Positions 28,174 through 36,702 of a stretch of DNA of 37,477 nucleotides are shown here, piece by piece (within the stretch, counting starts at the first letter, position 1; the number at the start of each line of letters is the position of its first letter). The stretch is from Ignavibacteria bacterium (GTDB lineage Bacteria > Bacteroidota > Ignavibacteria > Ignavibacteriales > Melioribacteraceae), in the NCBI GenBank assembly GCA_016873835.1, contig VGVY01000011.1, positions 1-37,477 on the forward strand. Reading direction: 5' to 3'. Under the pieces are notes generated by a model. It was given only the letters and a program-made list of their open reading frames with translations. It did not search any database and had not been told where the DNA came from. The translations under genes were made by a program, and so were the position numbers.

Positions 28174-28374
28174 ATGAAAACAACAAGTAAAAATAGTGGT
28201 AAGCAGAGATTGACAGTAATCAATTCAAAGTTAGAGACCTATTCTAACAGCGAAAAGAATGCATCACCTTTTTCTTCTAATGAAAAAATAGATGCAGTTT
28301 ATTTTGTAATGATGTTAGATAAGAAAAACTCCATTAATAAATATGCTTGCGGATTAGTTCCGCAAAATAGTTAA
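28174..28374 (+). CDS. Small 66-residue protein of unknown function
   Basis: I chose the ATG at 28174 because GGAG (28164-28167) lies six bases upstream; an ATG at 28162 would add four residues but has no such site. The product is basic and Ser/Asn-rich at the N-terminus (MKTTSKNSGKQRL). A short hydrophobic stretch, VYFVMML, sits near residue 44, and the end is INKYACGLVPQNS, with the only Cys near the C-terminus. There is no signal peptide or membrane helix. It sits between the lipoprotein pair and a TPR protein in the same direction. A peptide ligand, small regulator or precursor peptide are all possible; no family is recognised. Confidence 0.55.
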   Translation: MKTTSKNSGKQRLTVINSKLETYSNSEKNASPFSSNEKIDAVYFVMMLDKKNSINKYACGLVPQNS

Positions 28375-28387
28375 GAGTATTAAAATG

Positions 28388-28402
28388 GTTTATTTAATAA
28401 AC
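28388..28402. repeat. 15-base inverted repeat upstream of the TPR gene
   Basis: GTTTATT (28388-28394), one T, then AATAAAC (28396-28402) form a perfect inverted repeat 34 bases before the TPR gene start. It is AT-only apart from the ends and lacks a T-run, so it is not a typical terminator. It could be an operator. It could also arise by chance in such AT-rich DNA. Confidence 0.3.
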
Positions 28403-28436
28403 TATACAACAACGAGTAAACAGAAAGGTACAAGTC

Positions 28437-29690
28437 ATGAAAAGTAATAAAGAAATAATTGCCGGAGACTTGAAGGGTTTGCTCTCTAAATATTTGACGC
28501 AAGAACAAATCAACGAATACATGCGAACTATGGCAATGGATTTTCTGCCGTTGCAGCCGTTGCGCCTTACTTCCACTGAAGATCAGTTGAATAAATTTTT
28601 TAATGAAAATATTCAGACTAATAAGGTTAGGATTCTATCAGATACATTAATTACATTTATAGAAAAGAATTTATCCTTTGAACATTTTATGAAATTTCTA
28701 CTCGAGTTCAGCAAAATGAATCTTGTTCAAGGTGAATTTAATCTATCATTTGAATTAGCAAATTATGTTTATAATTCAGTGGAGACAAAAACTGATTTCG
28801 AAGTATTCAAAGCTCATGCGTTAGTATTAATCGCTGAGTATTATCTACGTCAAGCATTACAGAAAGATGCTTTCAATTCTCTTAAAAGTGCCAGAGCTAT
28901 CTACGAAGCTCTTGATAACAAAAATGGACTTGGCAAATGTGAATTTCTTTTAGGAGCAATGTATATAGAAAAGGGGGACCTAAAAGCTGGAAAAATTAGA
29001 CTCGAAAATTGCCTCAGTTATATTGACCAATCCAAAGAGATTATGACTCTAGCTCAAGTTGAAACTAATTTAGGTATAATTAATTATATAGAAGGAAATC
29101 TTGAAGTAGCCCTGGAGTTTTATAATTCTGCTCAAGCAAGATTTTATCAAATGAATGATCATCGCAGAAAAGCTGAAGTTATGCTGAACAAAGCTATGAT
29201 TTTTAGAAAGCTTGGAAAGCGAGATGAAGCTCTAGAGTTATTTAACGAAGCAAGTGCAGTTGCTAGATGTTTTGGCTATGCTCCAATACTGAATTTATGC
29301 TTCTTAAATAAAGCTGAGCTCTTTTTAGAAATGAATGAGCTCGATAGGGCTGCCAACTATACACAAAAGGCAATCGAAATGAGTTATCTGCTTAATGATA
29401 AGTTATCCATTGCAGAAGTTCACAAGCTTTATGGTATAATTGCCAAGAAACAGAAAAAATATACTGTTGCTGAAAACTATTTGTTAACAAGCCTTAGACT
29501 AAATCATGAATTAAATCAAGAGTTAAATGCAGCAGAAACAGAACATGAATTAGGAATTCTGTACAAAGAACGCGGTGCAAAATCTGAAGCATTAACTTTT
29601 TTGACTAAGGCGCTAAGTTACTATAATAAAAATAATTCAAAGGCAATCGCTTCTGAAATTCAAGAAGAGGTTGTAAATTTGAATAACTAA
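28437..29690 (+). CDS. TPR-repeat protein
   Basis: A 417-residue soluble protein. The first 110 residues are helical and unassigned. From about residue 115 onward the chain is consecutive TPR-like helix pairs: GKCEFLLGAMYIEKGDL, AQVETNLGIINYIEGNLEVAL, AEVMLNKAMIFRKLGKRDEAL, AEVHKLYGIIAKKQKKYTVA and AETEHELGILYKERGAKSEAL. Such arrays bind proteins or peptides. The repeats resemble in style those at the end of the 1187-residue kinase nearby. The histidine kinase gene begins 19 bases downstream, so the two products probably work together. There is no signal peptide or membrane helix. The ATG at 28437 has only a modest GAAAGG upstream. Confidence 0.85.
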   Translation: MKSNKEIIAGDLKGLLSKYLTQEQINEYMRTMAMDFLPLQPLRLTSTEDQLNKFFNENIQTNKVRILSDTLITFIEKNLSFEHFMKFLLEFSKMNLVQGEFNLSFELANYVYNSVETKTDFEVFKAHALVLIAEYYLRQALQKDAFNSLKSARAIYEALDNKNGLGKCEFLLGAMYIEKGDLKAGKIRLENCLSYIDQSKEIMTLAQVETNLGIINYIEGNLEVALEFYNSAQARFYQMNDHRRKAEVMLNKAMIFRKLGKRDEALELFNEASAVARCFGYAPILNLCFLNKAELFLEMNELDRAANYTQKAIEMSYLLNDKLSIAEVHKLYGIIAKKQKKYTVAENYLLTSLRLNHELNQELNAAETEHELGILYKERGAKSEALTFLTKALSYYNKNNSKAIASEIQEEVVNLNN

Positions 29691-29709
29691 AAGTTAGGGG
29701 ATGACAATA

Positions 29710-31017
29710 ATGAAATTGGCCGAATTCATTAGTGATCTGAATAAAACTGAAAACAAAAGTAATACTTCTGATTCCAATATCAAGTTAATATTGGAAATAT
29801 TGAGAAAGATAAATAGTTCTCTGGTTTTAGCTGATGTATTAGATCTAGTTTTGAAAAATGCTATCAGCATTACTAAATCTGACAGAGGTTTTATTGTTTT
29901 ACAAGATGATAAAGGAAATCTAGAATTTGTTTTATGTCTTGATTCGGAAGGTCAGCCCCTTTCTGAGGAAATTTTTAATATCTCTACAACTGTTGTAAAT
30001 GAAGTTTTCCAATCCGGTCAATCGAGATTTATTGAATCTGCTCAAGACGATACAAAGAATAAAAGTCAAAGCATAATCAACCTGGAATTACAAACTATCA
30101 TTTGTGCTCCATTAATTACAAAAGGGGAAAAAATTGGGGTTGTTTATGTTGATAGTAAAACTCTTAATAAATTGGAAGGCAAAGAAGTAATTGAACTCTT
30201 TGAAATCTTTGCCAGCCAAGCTGGTATCGCAATCCATAATGCTTTAATGCATCAGAGACAAGTAAGAGCAAACTTCGAGTTAAACCGCGCGAATAATGAA
30301 TTGGAAATGGCAAAACAACAAGCAGAAAAATTCGAAATGCTTAAAAATCATTTCCTTTTACAAATGTCCCATGAAATTAGAACTCCATTCAATATTATTC
30401 TTGGCGGTATTCATTTGCTTAGATCCGGAAGTTTGCATTTAGAATCGTCAGAGGTTAAAGATATTTTTGATATGATTGATAGTGGGGGGAATAGGATCAT
30501 TAGAACTGTTGATGAAATAATGGAAATGGCAAAAATTAAATCTGGTAATTATGAAGTGAGGCATGAAGCTATACATTTAGAAAAGGATATTTTAGAAGAA
30601 GTTATTAAGACTTACAAAGGTTTGTCGCAAAAAAAAGGCATTGATTTACTTTTCGAAAAAACTACTGAAAAAAATGAAATAATTTGCGATAAGTTTACAA
30701 CGTACCAAATAATTCAAGAAATTATAGATAATGCAGTAAAATTTACAAAGAAGGGATTTGTGAAAGTTAAAAAGTATGCTACTGATGATGGGAATCTTGC
30801 TGTAGAAGTTTCTGATACTGGAGTAGGAATTTCTGCTGACTACATGGAACATATTTTTGAACCGTTTTCTCAAGAAGATACTGGTTACTCAAGGAAATTT
30901 GAAGGGAATGGATTAGCATTAGCTCTAGTGAAAAAATATGCAGAGATGAATAATATTTTTATTGATATAAGCAGTAAAAAAAATGCTGGAACAACTGTAA
31001 GATTAATTTTTAAGTAA
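29710..31017 (+). CDS. Cytosolic GAF-domain sensor histidine kinase
   Basis: I use the ATG at 29710 (435 residues); AGGGG at 29696-29700 is well placed for it and too close to the ATG at 29701. Residues about 30-175 are a GAF domain (SDRGFIVLQDD, ICAPLITKGEKIGVVYVDS), followed by a coiled-coil linker. The HisKA domain has phosphoacceptor H221 in QMSHEIRTPFN. The ATPase domain has N341 in IIDNAVKF, DTGVGIS, FEPFSQ and a GNGLALALVKKY G2 box. No membrane helix is present, so it senses an internal ligand or a protein partner. No response regulator is encoded in the window. It ends 6 bases from the convergent ABC ATPase gene. Confidence 0.92.
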   Translation: MKLAEFISDLNKTENKSNTSDSNIKLILEILRKINSSLVLADVLDLVLKNAISITKSDRGFIVLQDDKGNLEFVLCLDSEGQPLSEEIFNISTTVVNEVFQSGQSRFIESAQDDTKNKSQSIINLELQTIICAPLITKGEKIGVVYVDSKTLNKLEGKEVIELFEIFASQAGIAIHNALMHQRQVRANFELNRANNELEMAKQQAEKFEMLKNHFLLQMSHEIRTPFNIILGGIHLLRSGSLHLESSEVKDIFDMIDSGGNRIIRTVDEIMEMAKIKSGNYEVRHEAIHLEKDILEEVIKTYKGLSQKKGIDLLFEKTTEKNEIICDKFTTYQIIQEIIDNAVKFTKKGFVKVKKYATDDGNLAVEVSDTGVGISADYMEHIFEPFSQEDTGYSRKFEGNGLALALVKKYAEMNNIFIDISSKKNAGTTVRLIFK

Positions 31018-31023
31018 ACGTTT

Positions 31024-31905
31024 TTAGTAAGGATGGTTGCAATGTATTGTTGAACTGTCATTTTGAATAATTGCAACTTCTGAAATACATTTTTCACTTT
31101 TTTTATCACATCGTTCATAGTATTCACATGCTGTAGGCTGCTGAGAAATGTTTTTTTTGAAATCCTCACGCTTAATTTTATAATTCCCGCTTTCTAACAG
31201 AAATTGTGAATAAGGATGCTTCAGAGACGTGCTGAAATTATTTGTTATCGAAGTTTCAATAATTTTTCCTTTGTACATTACCATAATTCTATTAACAAAA
31301 TCATTTAATAGATCTAATTCATGAGTTATACAGATAATAGTGATATTTTGCTTCCTATTTATATTTCTAAGCAGCTCTATGAAATTAATCTTTGACTTAT
31401 AGTCCTGGGCAGAAAAAGGTTCATCTAAAATTAAAATCTCAGGTTTAACAACCAGTAAACGGGCAAGAGCAATTCGTTGTCTTTCGCCGCCGCTTAATTG
31501 ATAGCCCCAGCTATTTAAAAGTTTTTTATCTGCATTGACCTCAGATAAAACTTCAGTTAATGATTCATGGTCATTTGAAGCATCGTTTAAAATACTTCTG
31601 CATTTTCGAAATGGATTAATTAATTCTTCTGAGTTCTGAAATAATATTTGAATTGGACTGATTTTATTAGTTAATAAGTGCTTCTTAATTTCACCAGAAG
31701 TATTTAAGGTAACACCAGAAATTATTTTTGCTAAAGTAGTTTTACCGCAGCCTGATTCACCTACAATCCCTAATATTTCTCCTTGATATAGTTCAAATGA
31801 TACATTTTTAATGATATCAATAGTTGTGTTTTTTTTGAGCAGAGAAAATGAGCTCTCAGCACTATAAGAAATATTTCTGGCTTCAATTAAAGTATTCACA
31901 TTCAT
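31024..31905 (-). CDS. Oligopeptide-type ABC transporter ATPase (OppF/DppF-like)
   Basis: One of two ATPases for the peptide importer encoded divergently. Motifs are complete: Walker A GESGCGKTT (49-57), Q-loop in IQILFQNS, signature LSGGERQR, Walker B ILILDEPFSAQD and H-loop CITHELD. The C-terminus carries the Opp/Dpp-type extension with Cys in ACEYYERCDKKSEKC and a final HCNHPY; in some family members this holds an iron-sulfur cluster. At 293 residues it is slightly short for the family. It overlaps the upstream ATPase gene by 4 bases and runs toward the histidine kinase gene. Substrate is probably short peptides but cannot be read from sequence. Confidence 0.88.
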   Translation of the reverse strand: MNVNTLIEARNISYSAESSFSLLKKNTTIDIIKNVSFELYQGEILGIVGESGCGKTTLAKIISGVTLNTSGEIKKHLLTNKISPIQILFQNSEELINPFRKCRSILNDASNDHESLTEVLSEVNADKKLLNSWGYQLSGGERQRIALARLLVVKPEILILDEPFSAQDYKSKINFIELLRNINRKQNITIICITHELDLLNDFVNRIMVMYKGKIIETSITNNFSTSLKHPYSQFLLESGNYKIKREDFKKNISQQPTACEYYERCDKKSEKCISEVAIIQNDSSTIHCNHPY

Positions 31906-32672
31906 TCAGACAATAATAAAGCATTTAATAAAGTAGTTTTTATTTCAGTAGTATTATCTCGATTTGTACTAAACTCTGTTATGCCATGTTGGGTTAAAAG
32001 ACCAATTTTGTCCGTTGTATTCAAAGCAAAGTTAATATCCTGAGTAACAATGAGAACAGAAGATTGATTTGCTCTAGAAAAATCGATCAATTTTTTACTA
32101 AGTAAATTGGAAATTGGAATATCAACTGCAGAATTAGGCTCATCAAGTATAAGAAGTTTTGGTTTAGAAATAATACCTAAAATAATGGCTAATCTTTGCG
32201 CCATTCCGCCGCTTAATTGAAATGGATAATAATTAAGCACTGTTTCCTTTTTGGGTAAAATAAAATAATCCAGAAGCTCGTCAAGTTGGGCACTATTAGT
32301 GTAATCTTTAAAGTAGTAATTGATTTTTTTAAGAGGATCGAAAGAGCTTAACGCATCTTGGAAAATATATTTTACAATCTTATGACGAAGTAAAATCAAG
32401 TTAGCAGAATCACATGAAAATGGATTAATGCCATCAATTAAAATATTTCCTTTTACTCTATAAATTTTTTCGTCTAATAAATTCAATAATGCGTTTAGTA
32501 ATGTTGTCTTCCCAATTCCATTTTTACCTACCAAACAATAGATTGAATTCGAATTGACTTCAAAATTGATGTGCTCAAAAAGTAAACTGTAATTTGATTC
32601 TCTTTTTAATTCCAGAGAATTTAGCTTTACCTCTAATATATTATTGTGTTTGTTTGTCACTTTATTATGCAA
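31902..32672 (-). CDS. Oligopeptide-type ABC transporter ATPase (OppD/DppD-like) with altered H-loop
   Basis: The second ATPase, 256 residues, begins 87 bases from the divergent binding-protein gene. Walker A is GKNGIGKTT (49-57), the Q-loop is YIFQDALSSFDP, the signature is LSGGMAQR, and Walker B is LLILDEPNSAVD. The H-loop, normally THD, reads T-Q211-D: the codon is CAG, not CAT or CAC. It also lacks the Cys-rich C-terminal extension seen in the partner ATPase. The pair may therefore work asymmetrically, with one ATP site weakened; that is inference. Signature and Walker motifs are otherwise intact, so it is not a decayed gene. Confidence 0.85.
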   Translation of the reverse strand: MHNKVTNKHNNILEVKLNSLELKRESNYSLLFEHINFEVNSNSIYCLVGKNGIGKTTLLNALLNLLDEKIYRVKGNILIDGINPFSCDSANLILLRHKIVKYIFQDALSSFDPLKKINYYFKDYTNSAQLDELLDYFILPKKETVLNYYPFQLSGGMAQRLAIILGIISKPKLLILDEPNSAVDIPISNLLSKKLIDFSRANQSSVLIVTQDINFALNTTDKIGLLTQHGITEFSTNRDNTTEIKTTLLNALLLSE

Positions 32673-32690
32673 CTTAACAAATCATTTTAG

Positions 32691-32708
32691 TATCTTAAAT
32701 ATAAGATA
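32691..32708. repeat. 18-base palindrome in the divergent transporter promoter region
   Basis: TATCTTA (32691-32697), AATA, TAAGATA (32702-32708) form a perfect inverted repeat in the 87-base gap between the divergent ATPase and binding-protein genes. Its place suits an operator controlling both halves of the transporter. The AT richness means chance cannot be excluded, and part of it could also serve as a -10 element. Confidence 0.4.
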
Positions 32709-32759
32709 AAAAATGAGCATTACTTAAAAGCAAATATTGTATCATATATTTGAGGAAAC

Positions 32760-34418
32760 ATGATTACAAGAATCAAAGCTTTTTCGACTTTAATTTTATT
32801 ATCTTTTCTTTTGCTAACATGCACAAAGACTCACCAAAAATCAACCGACCGAGTTGTTGTAGGATTGCAAAACGATTTAGAAACCCTTAATCCACTGTAT
32901 TCAATGAGTGAACCTGAGCTAAACATTTCAGAACTAATTTATTTATCATTAGCCGGGCATGATTGGGATGCAGAGTTAGGAACAGTAACTTCTTATCCTT
33001 TATTAGCTGAAGAATGGAAATGGAACTCAGATTCTACAAGTGTTTCAATAAAATTGCGAGATGATGTTTACTGGAGTGATGGGAAAAAAGTGAGCTCGGA
33101 TGATGTTGTTTATTCATTCGATTTATATTCCGATGCAAATGTTCAAAGCCGTTTCTTTGGTATTTTTTCAAACTACTTTACGAAACCTGATTTGAGCATT
33201 GATTTAAAAAAATCTTTTGAAAAAATAAATGACTTAGAATTGAAGATTAAATTCAAACCTCAAAGCGTGCCTAGTGTTTTTGATTTTGACATGCCGATTT
33301 TACCAAAACATATTTTTGAAAAAAATGATCGAAGGGAATTAGCAACTTCCGAGATAAATGTAAAACCAATTGGCTGCGGTCCTTATCAGTTAGATAATTG
33401 GACGAGGAATCAAAACATACGATTAGTTAAGAATGAAAATTCATTTTTGATTAAAGAAAACAGCGTTAAAGAAATCTACTTTAAAATTGTCCCAGATTAC
33501 AATTCACTATTAAATCAAATAATGAAAGGGGAAATTGATTTAGCTCAAAACATTCGACCAGAAGATGTTGCTTCGCTAAAATCTCAAGTGCATTTACAAA
33601 TTTCATCTAGAAAAGGGAGATCATATGATTATGTTGGGTTAAATAACATTGATCCGAATGAATTTCAAAAATCTGGTAAACTATCGCCAAACCAATATTT
33701 TGGTAATGCAAAAATTAGAATGGCTGTCAGTCTTGCTATTAATCGTAAATCTATTTTAGATGAATTTTTATTAGGTAATGGTGAATTAATGGTAACTCCC
33801 ATTTCACCAATTTTTAAAAGTGAAATAGATAAATCATTGAATCCAATAGAATACAATTTGACCAAGTCGCGAGAAATTTTAAGGAATGAAGGTTGGACTG
33901 ATACAAATGGTGATGGTATTATAGAAAAGAACGGAAAGAAATTTGCATTAACGTTAAACGTACCGAGCGGAAATCCCTTAAGAACTTATTCTTCAACAAT
34001 TGTGCAGAATAATTTGAAAGCCGTTGGAATTGATCTACAAATTGCAACCTTAGAACCTTCAATCTTCTTTAACAAAATGTTTAAAAAAGAATTTGATATT
34101 TGGATTGCTGGCTGGGGAGTTCCAATTCCATTGGATTTGAAACCATATTGGCATTCAAATCCTTCTATTGGCGGTGCAAATATTGTGAGCTATACAAATA
34201 AAAATTTGGACAAAATTCTTGAACAATTATCTAGAAAAGTAAGCAACAATACTCGTACTGAATTACTAAAACAGTTTCAAAAAATCATTGCAGATGAGCA
34301 GCCCGTATCATTTCTTTATTGGATAGATACAATTGTTGCATCAAATAAAAAAATACAAAATTTGCAAATTAATCCTCTTGGTTCAGTTCAGCAGTGTTGG
34401 AATTGGGTTATAGAATAA
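32760..34418 (+). CDS. Peptide-type ABC transporter substrate-binding lipoprotein
   Basis: A 552-residue extracytoplasmic solute-binding protein of family 5 (OppA/DppA type). The N-terminus is a lipoprotein signal ending L-L-L-T-C21. Family hallmarks include QNDLETLNPLYS, a VSIKLRDDVYWSDGKKVSSDDVVYSF stretch near residue 97 and a final segment with DEQPVSFLYW. It also has the SPIFKSEIDKSL and AREILxxEGW-like region around residues 345-380. The start ATG is preceded by GAGG (32752-32755). It leads the plus-strand transporter half; the permease begins 2 bases after the stop. The ligand is probably peptides, though this family also binds nickel or sugars. Confidence 0.92.
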   Translation: MITRIKAFSTLILLSFLLLTCTKTHQKSTDRVVVGLQNDLETLNPLYSMSEPELNISELIYLSLAGHDWDAELGTVTSYPLLAEEWKWNSDSTSVSIKLRDDVYWSDGKKVSSDDVVYSFDLYSDANVQSRFFGIFSNYFTKPDLSIDLKKSFEKINDLELKIKFKPQSVPSVFDFDMPILPKHIFEKNDRRELATSEINVKPIGCGPYQLDNWTRNQNIRLVKNENSFLIKENSVKEIYFKIVPDYNSLLNQIMKGEIDLAQNIRPEDVASLKSQVHLQISSRKGRSYDYVGLNNIDPNEFQKSGKLSPNQYFGNAKIRMAVSLAINRKSILDEFLLGNGELMVTPISPIFKSEIDKSLNPIEYNLTKSREILRNEGWTDTNGDGIIEKNGKKFALTLNVPSGNPLRTYSSTIVQNNLKAVGIDLQIATLEPSIFFNKMFKKEFDIWIAGWGVPIPLDLKPYWHSNPSIGGANIVSYTNKNLDKILEQLSRKVSNNTRTELLKQFQKIIADEQPVSFLYWIDTIVASNKKIQNLQINPLGSVQQCWNWVIE

Positions 34419-34420
34419 AA

Positions 34421-35401
34421 ATGAATAATTCTTGGTTCAAGTTTAGCAAAAGGCTACTTTCATATGTTGTAACTCTTTTTCTATTAATTAGTATAATTTT
34501 TATCCTTTTAAGGATTTCACCAGGAGATCCAGTCCAAAAATTTATCTCTCCAGATTTACATCCATCAGTTGCAGAAAAAATGATGCATGAGTTTGCATTG
34601 GACCAACCTTTATTTGTTCAATATGGAAATTTTATTAAAAATTTATTGTCAGGAGAACTCGGGTTTTCGTATAACTTTCGGCAGCCGGTTAGCTCAGTAA
34701 TTGGAACTGCATTGCCGTTTACACTTTTGTTTTCACTAACAAGTCTAATATTTCAGTTAGCAATTTCAATTAGTCTAGTGACTTATGTTTCAAAGAGAAA
34801 AGGTAATTTTTTGGATAAATGTCTGGAAAAACTTTCTCTTGGAATTTACTCTGTTCCGACCATGTTAATTGGATTAATGCTTCTTTACATATTTTCAATG
34901 AAGTTGGAGTTGTTTCCATCTTCTGATTTGTATTCGCTCGACTATCCTTATTTTAGTTTTTTTGAAAAAATGATTGATATTATTTGGCACATGACTTTAC
35001 CTTTAATAACTCTTTCATTACCGGGAACTCTTATTTTTTATCATTACTTAAAAAGTAATGTAGATATTTCATATCGTAAAAATTTTATTCTCTTTTTAAT
35101 TGCTAACGGAAAAAGTGAAAAGGAAATATTTTCTAAACATGTACTGCCTAATTCACTAAGCACCCTTATTTCAGTTGTTGGTGTGGAACTTGGAATTCTA
35201 TTAGGAGGTGCTTTAATAACTGAAACAATTTTTGGGCTGCCTGGAATGGGAAGACTTACAGTTAATGCAATTTTATTGAGGGATTATCCATTAGTAATGG
35301 GAGCTGTTTTAATTTCGGGAATTTTTGTTTTGCTATCAAATTTTATTGCAGACATAATTAAGATTAATTTAAATAAAAGACTTAAAGCTGAAATTTTATA
35401 A
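34421..35401 (+). CDS. Peptide-type ABC transporter permease (OppB/DppB-like)
   Basis: The 326-residue permease has an N-terminal membrane helix, then RISPGDPVQKF and LDQPLFVQYGNFIKNLLSGELGFSY, the usual DppB front part. Five more membrane segments follow. The EAA loop, which docks the ATPase, is around NGKSEKEIFSKHVLPNSLSTL, followed by ITETIFGLPGMGRL. I start at ATG 34421, two bases after the binding-protein stop; the frame opens earlier inside the upstream gene. It should form the channel with the next gene's product. Confidence 0.92.
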   Translation: MNNSWFKFSKRLLSYVVTLFLLISIIFILLRISPGDPVQKFISPDLHPSVAEKMMHEFALDQPLFVQYGNFIKNLLSGELGFSYNFRQPVSSVIGTALPFTLLFSLTSLIFQLAISISLVTYVSKRKGNFLDKCLEKLSLGIYSVPTMLIGLMLLYIFSMKLELFPSSDLYSLDYPYFSFFEKMIDIIWHMTLPLITLSLPGTLIFYHYLKSNVDISYRKNFILFLIANGKSEKEIFSKHVLPNSLSTLISVVGVELGILLGGALITETIFGLPGMGRLTVNAILLRDYPLVMGAVLISGIFVLLSNFIADIIKINLNKRLKAEIL

Positions 35402-35403
35402 TT

Positions 35404-36660
35404 ATGATTAGAAAGTTTTACATATGGCATTATGTTGTTTTTATTACTAGTGCAATATTCATTTTACGTTTTCAAGAAGTACTCAATTCATTTACTTTAC
35501 TTTATTATTCTATAGTCTGTTTTTTTACAGTAGAAAATTTTTTCATAAACTACTATTCTTTTTCTCAATTAGATCAAATCCTCTCACCGATTATTCTTTT
35601 TGCAATTTTAGTTTTAGTTATATTAAAACGAAATCGGTGGAAATTTTTGTCCAGTAGAATCTGCTTTTCAAATGCCATGTTGATTGTATTAATATTTACT
35701 TTTTTACTTACTCCATTGATTGCTCCATATAATCCGAATCTTCAATTCAATCTTTCGGTTTCTAAATTACTCTCGCCATTTTCATCAAAGAAAATTGGAT
35801 TAATTGTTGATTACAGCGATGATAATTATACTCCGACGAAAATTGAAAAATATATTCACTTTAAAAGTATATTTGAAAGAGAAGTTGTTGATGAAAATTA
35901 CTTTCTTGCAGATAGTATTATTACTAGTAACGATATTAATATTTACCAAAGAAACACGGAAATAACCTTACCTAATGGGAGTAATTTAAAAACTCAAAAT
36001 GCTCTTTTCATTTTTGGTACTGATGAGTTTGGCAGAGATATTTTTTCGAGGCTAATTTATGCAACAAGACTTTCACTATTTATTGGGGCACTGGCCGTAG
36101 GAATAACATTCATTTTAGGATTAATCTTAGGATTTATTTCAGGTTATTTTTCAAAATTAATAGACGGGGTTCTAAATAGATTTACAGAAATGCTTGTCAG
36201 TGTGCCTACAATCTTTTTAGTAATTCTGTTTTTAGCAATGTTTGGCAATTCATTAATGGTAGTAATTATTCTACTCGGTTCAGCCGGCTGGATGAGTTTA
36301 TTCAAAATTGTAAGAGGTGAAGTAATTTCAATAAAAAATAAAAACTTCATTACTTCTTCTAAATTAATTGGGATGAGCAATTGGAAAATACTGATTAATG
36401 ATTTTCTACCACTACTACTTCCTTCAATAATTGTGAATTTAGTTTTTCAATTTGCAAATGTAATTATTGCAGAATCTGCATTAAGCTTTCTTGGATTGAC
36501 TGGCAATCATTTATACCCGACTTGGGGTGCAATGATTCATCAAGGACAATTTTATTTGGAACAAGCCTGGTGGATTGTCTTATTACCTTCAATATTTCTA
36601 ATTTCTACATTAATTGTAATTTATGATTTTGGTAGAAAGTTTGAGCTAAAGGAGATTTAG
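35404..36660 (+). CDS. Peptide-type ABC transporter permease (OppC/DppC-like), extended form
   Basis: The core matches DppC: membrane helix ending TPLIAPYNPN (about 103-112), FGTDEFGRDIFSRLIYATRLS from residue 204, and an EAA loop, SSKLIGMSNWKILINDFLPLLLP. FLGLTGNHLYPTWGAMI closes it. The protein is 418 residues, against roughly 280-300 for the family. Two additions explain this. About 80 N-terminal residues carry three extra hydrophobic segments. About 70 extra residues lie in the loop between PYNPN and FGTDE (about 112-203), which should face the periplasm. The ATG is 2 bases after the previous stop. The role of the additions is unknown. Confidence 0.88.
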   Translation: MIRKFYIWHYVVFITSAIFILRFQEVLNSFTLLYYSIVCFFTVENFFINYYSFSQLDQILSPIILFAILVLVILKRNRWKFLSSRICFSNAMLIVLIFTFLLTPLIAPYNPNLQFNLSVSKLLSPFSSKKIGLIVDYSDDNYTPTKIEKYIHFKSIFEREVVDENYFLADSIITSNDINIYQRNTEITLPNGSNLKTQNALFIFGTDEFGRDIFSRLIYATRLSLFIGALAVGITFILGLILGFISGYFSKLIDGVLNRFTEMLVSVPTIFLVILFLAMFGNSLMVVIILLGSAGWMSLFKIVRGEVISIKNKNFITSSKLIGMSNWKILINDFLPLLLPSIIVNLVFQFANVIIAESALSFLGLTGNHLYPTWGAMIHQGQFYLEQAWWIVLLPSIFLISTLIVIYDFGRKFELKEI

Positions 36661-36702
36661 TAGCAAAAAAATTATGACGATTTGATAAAAAATGAAGATG
36701 AG

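Noticed and set aside
32745-32752. TATATTTG before the binding-protein gene as a -7 element
   Set aside because: It is only 7 bases from the ATG and coincides with the GAGG ribosome-binding site, so a leaderless start would be needed.
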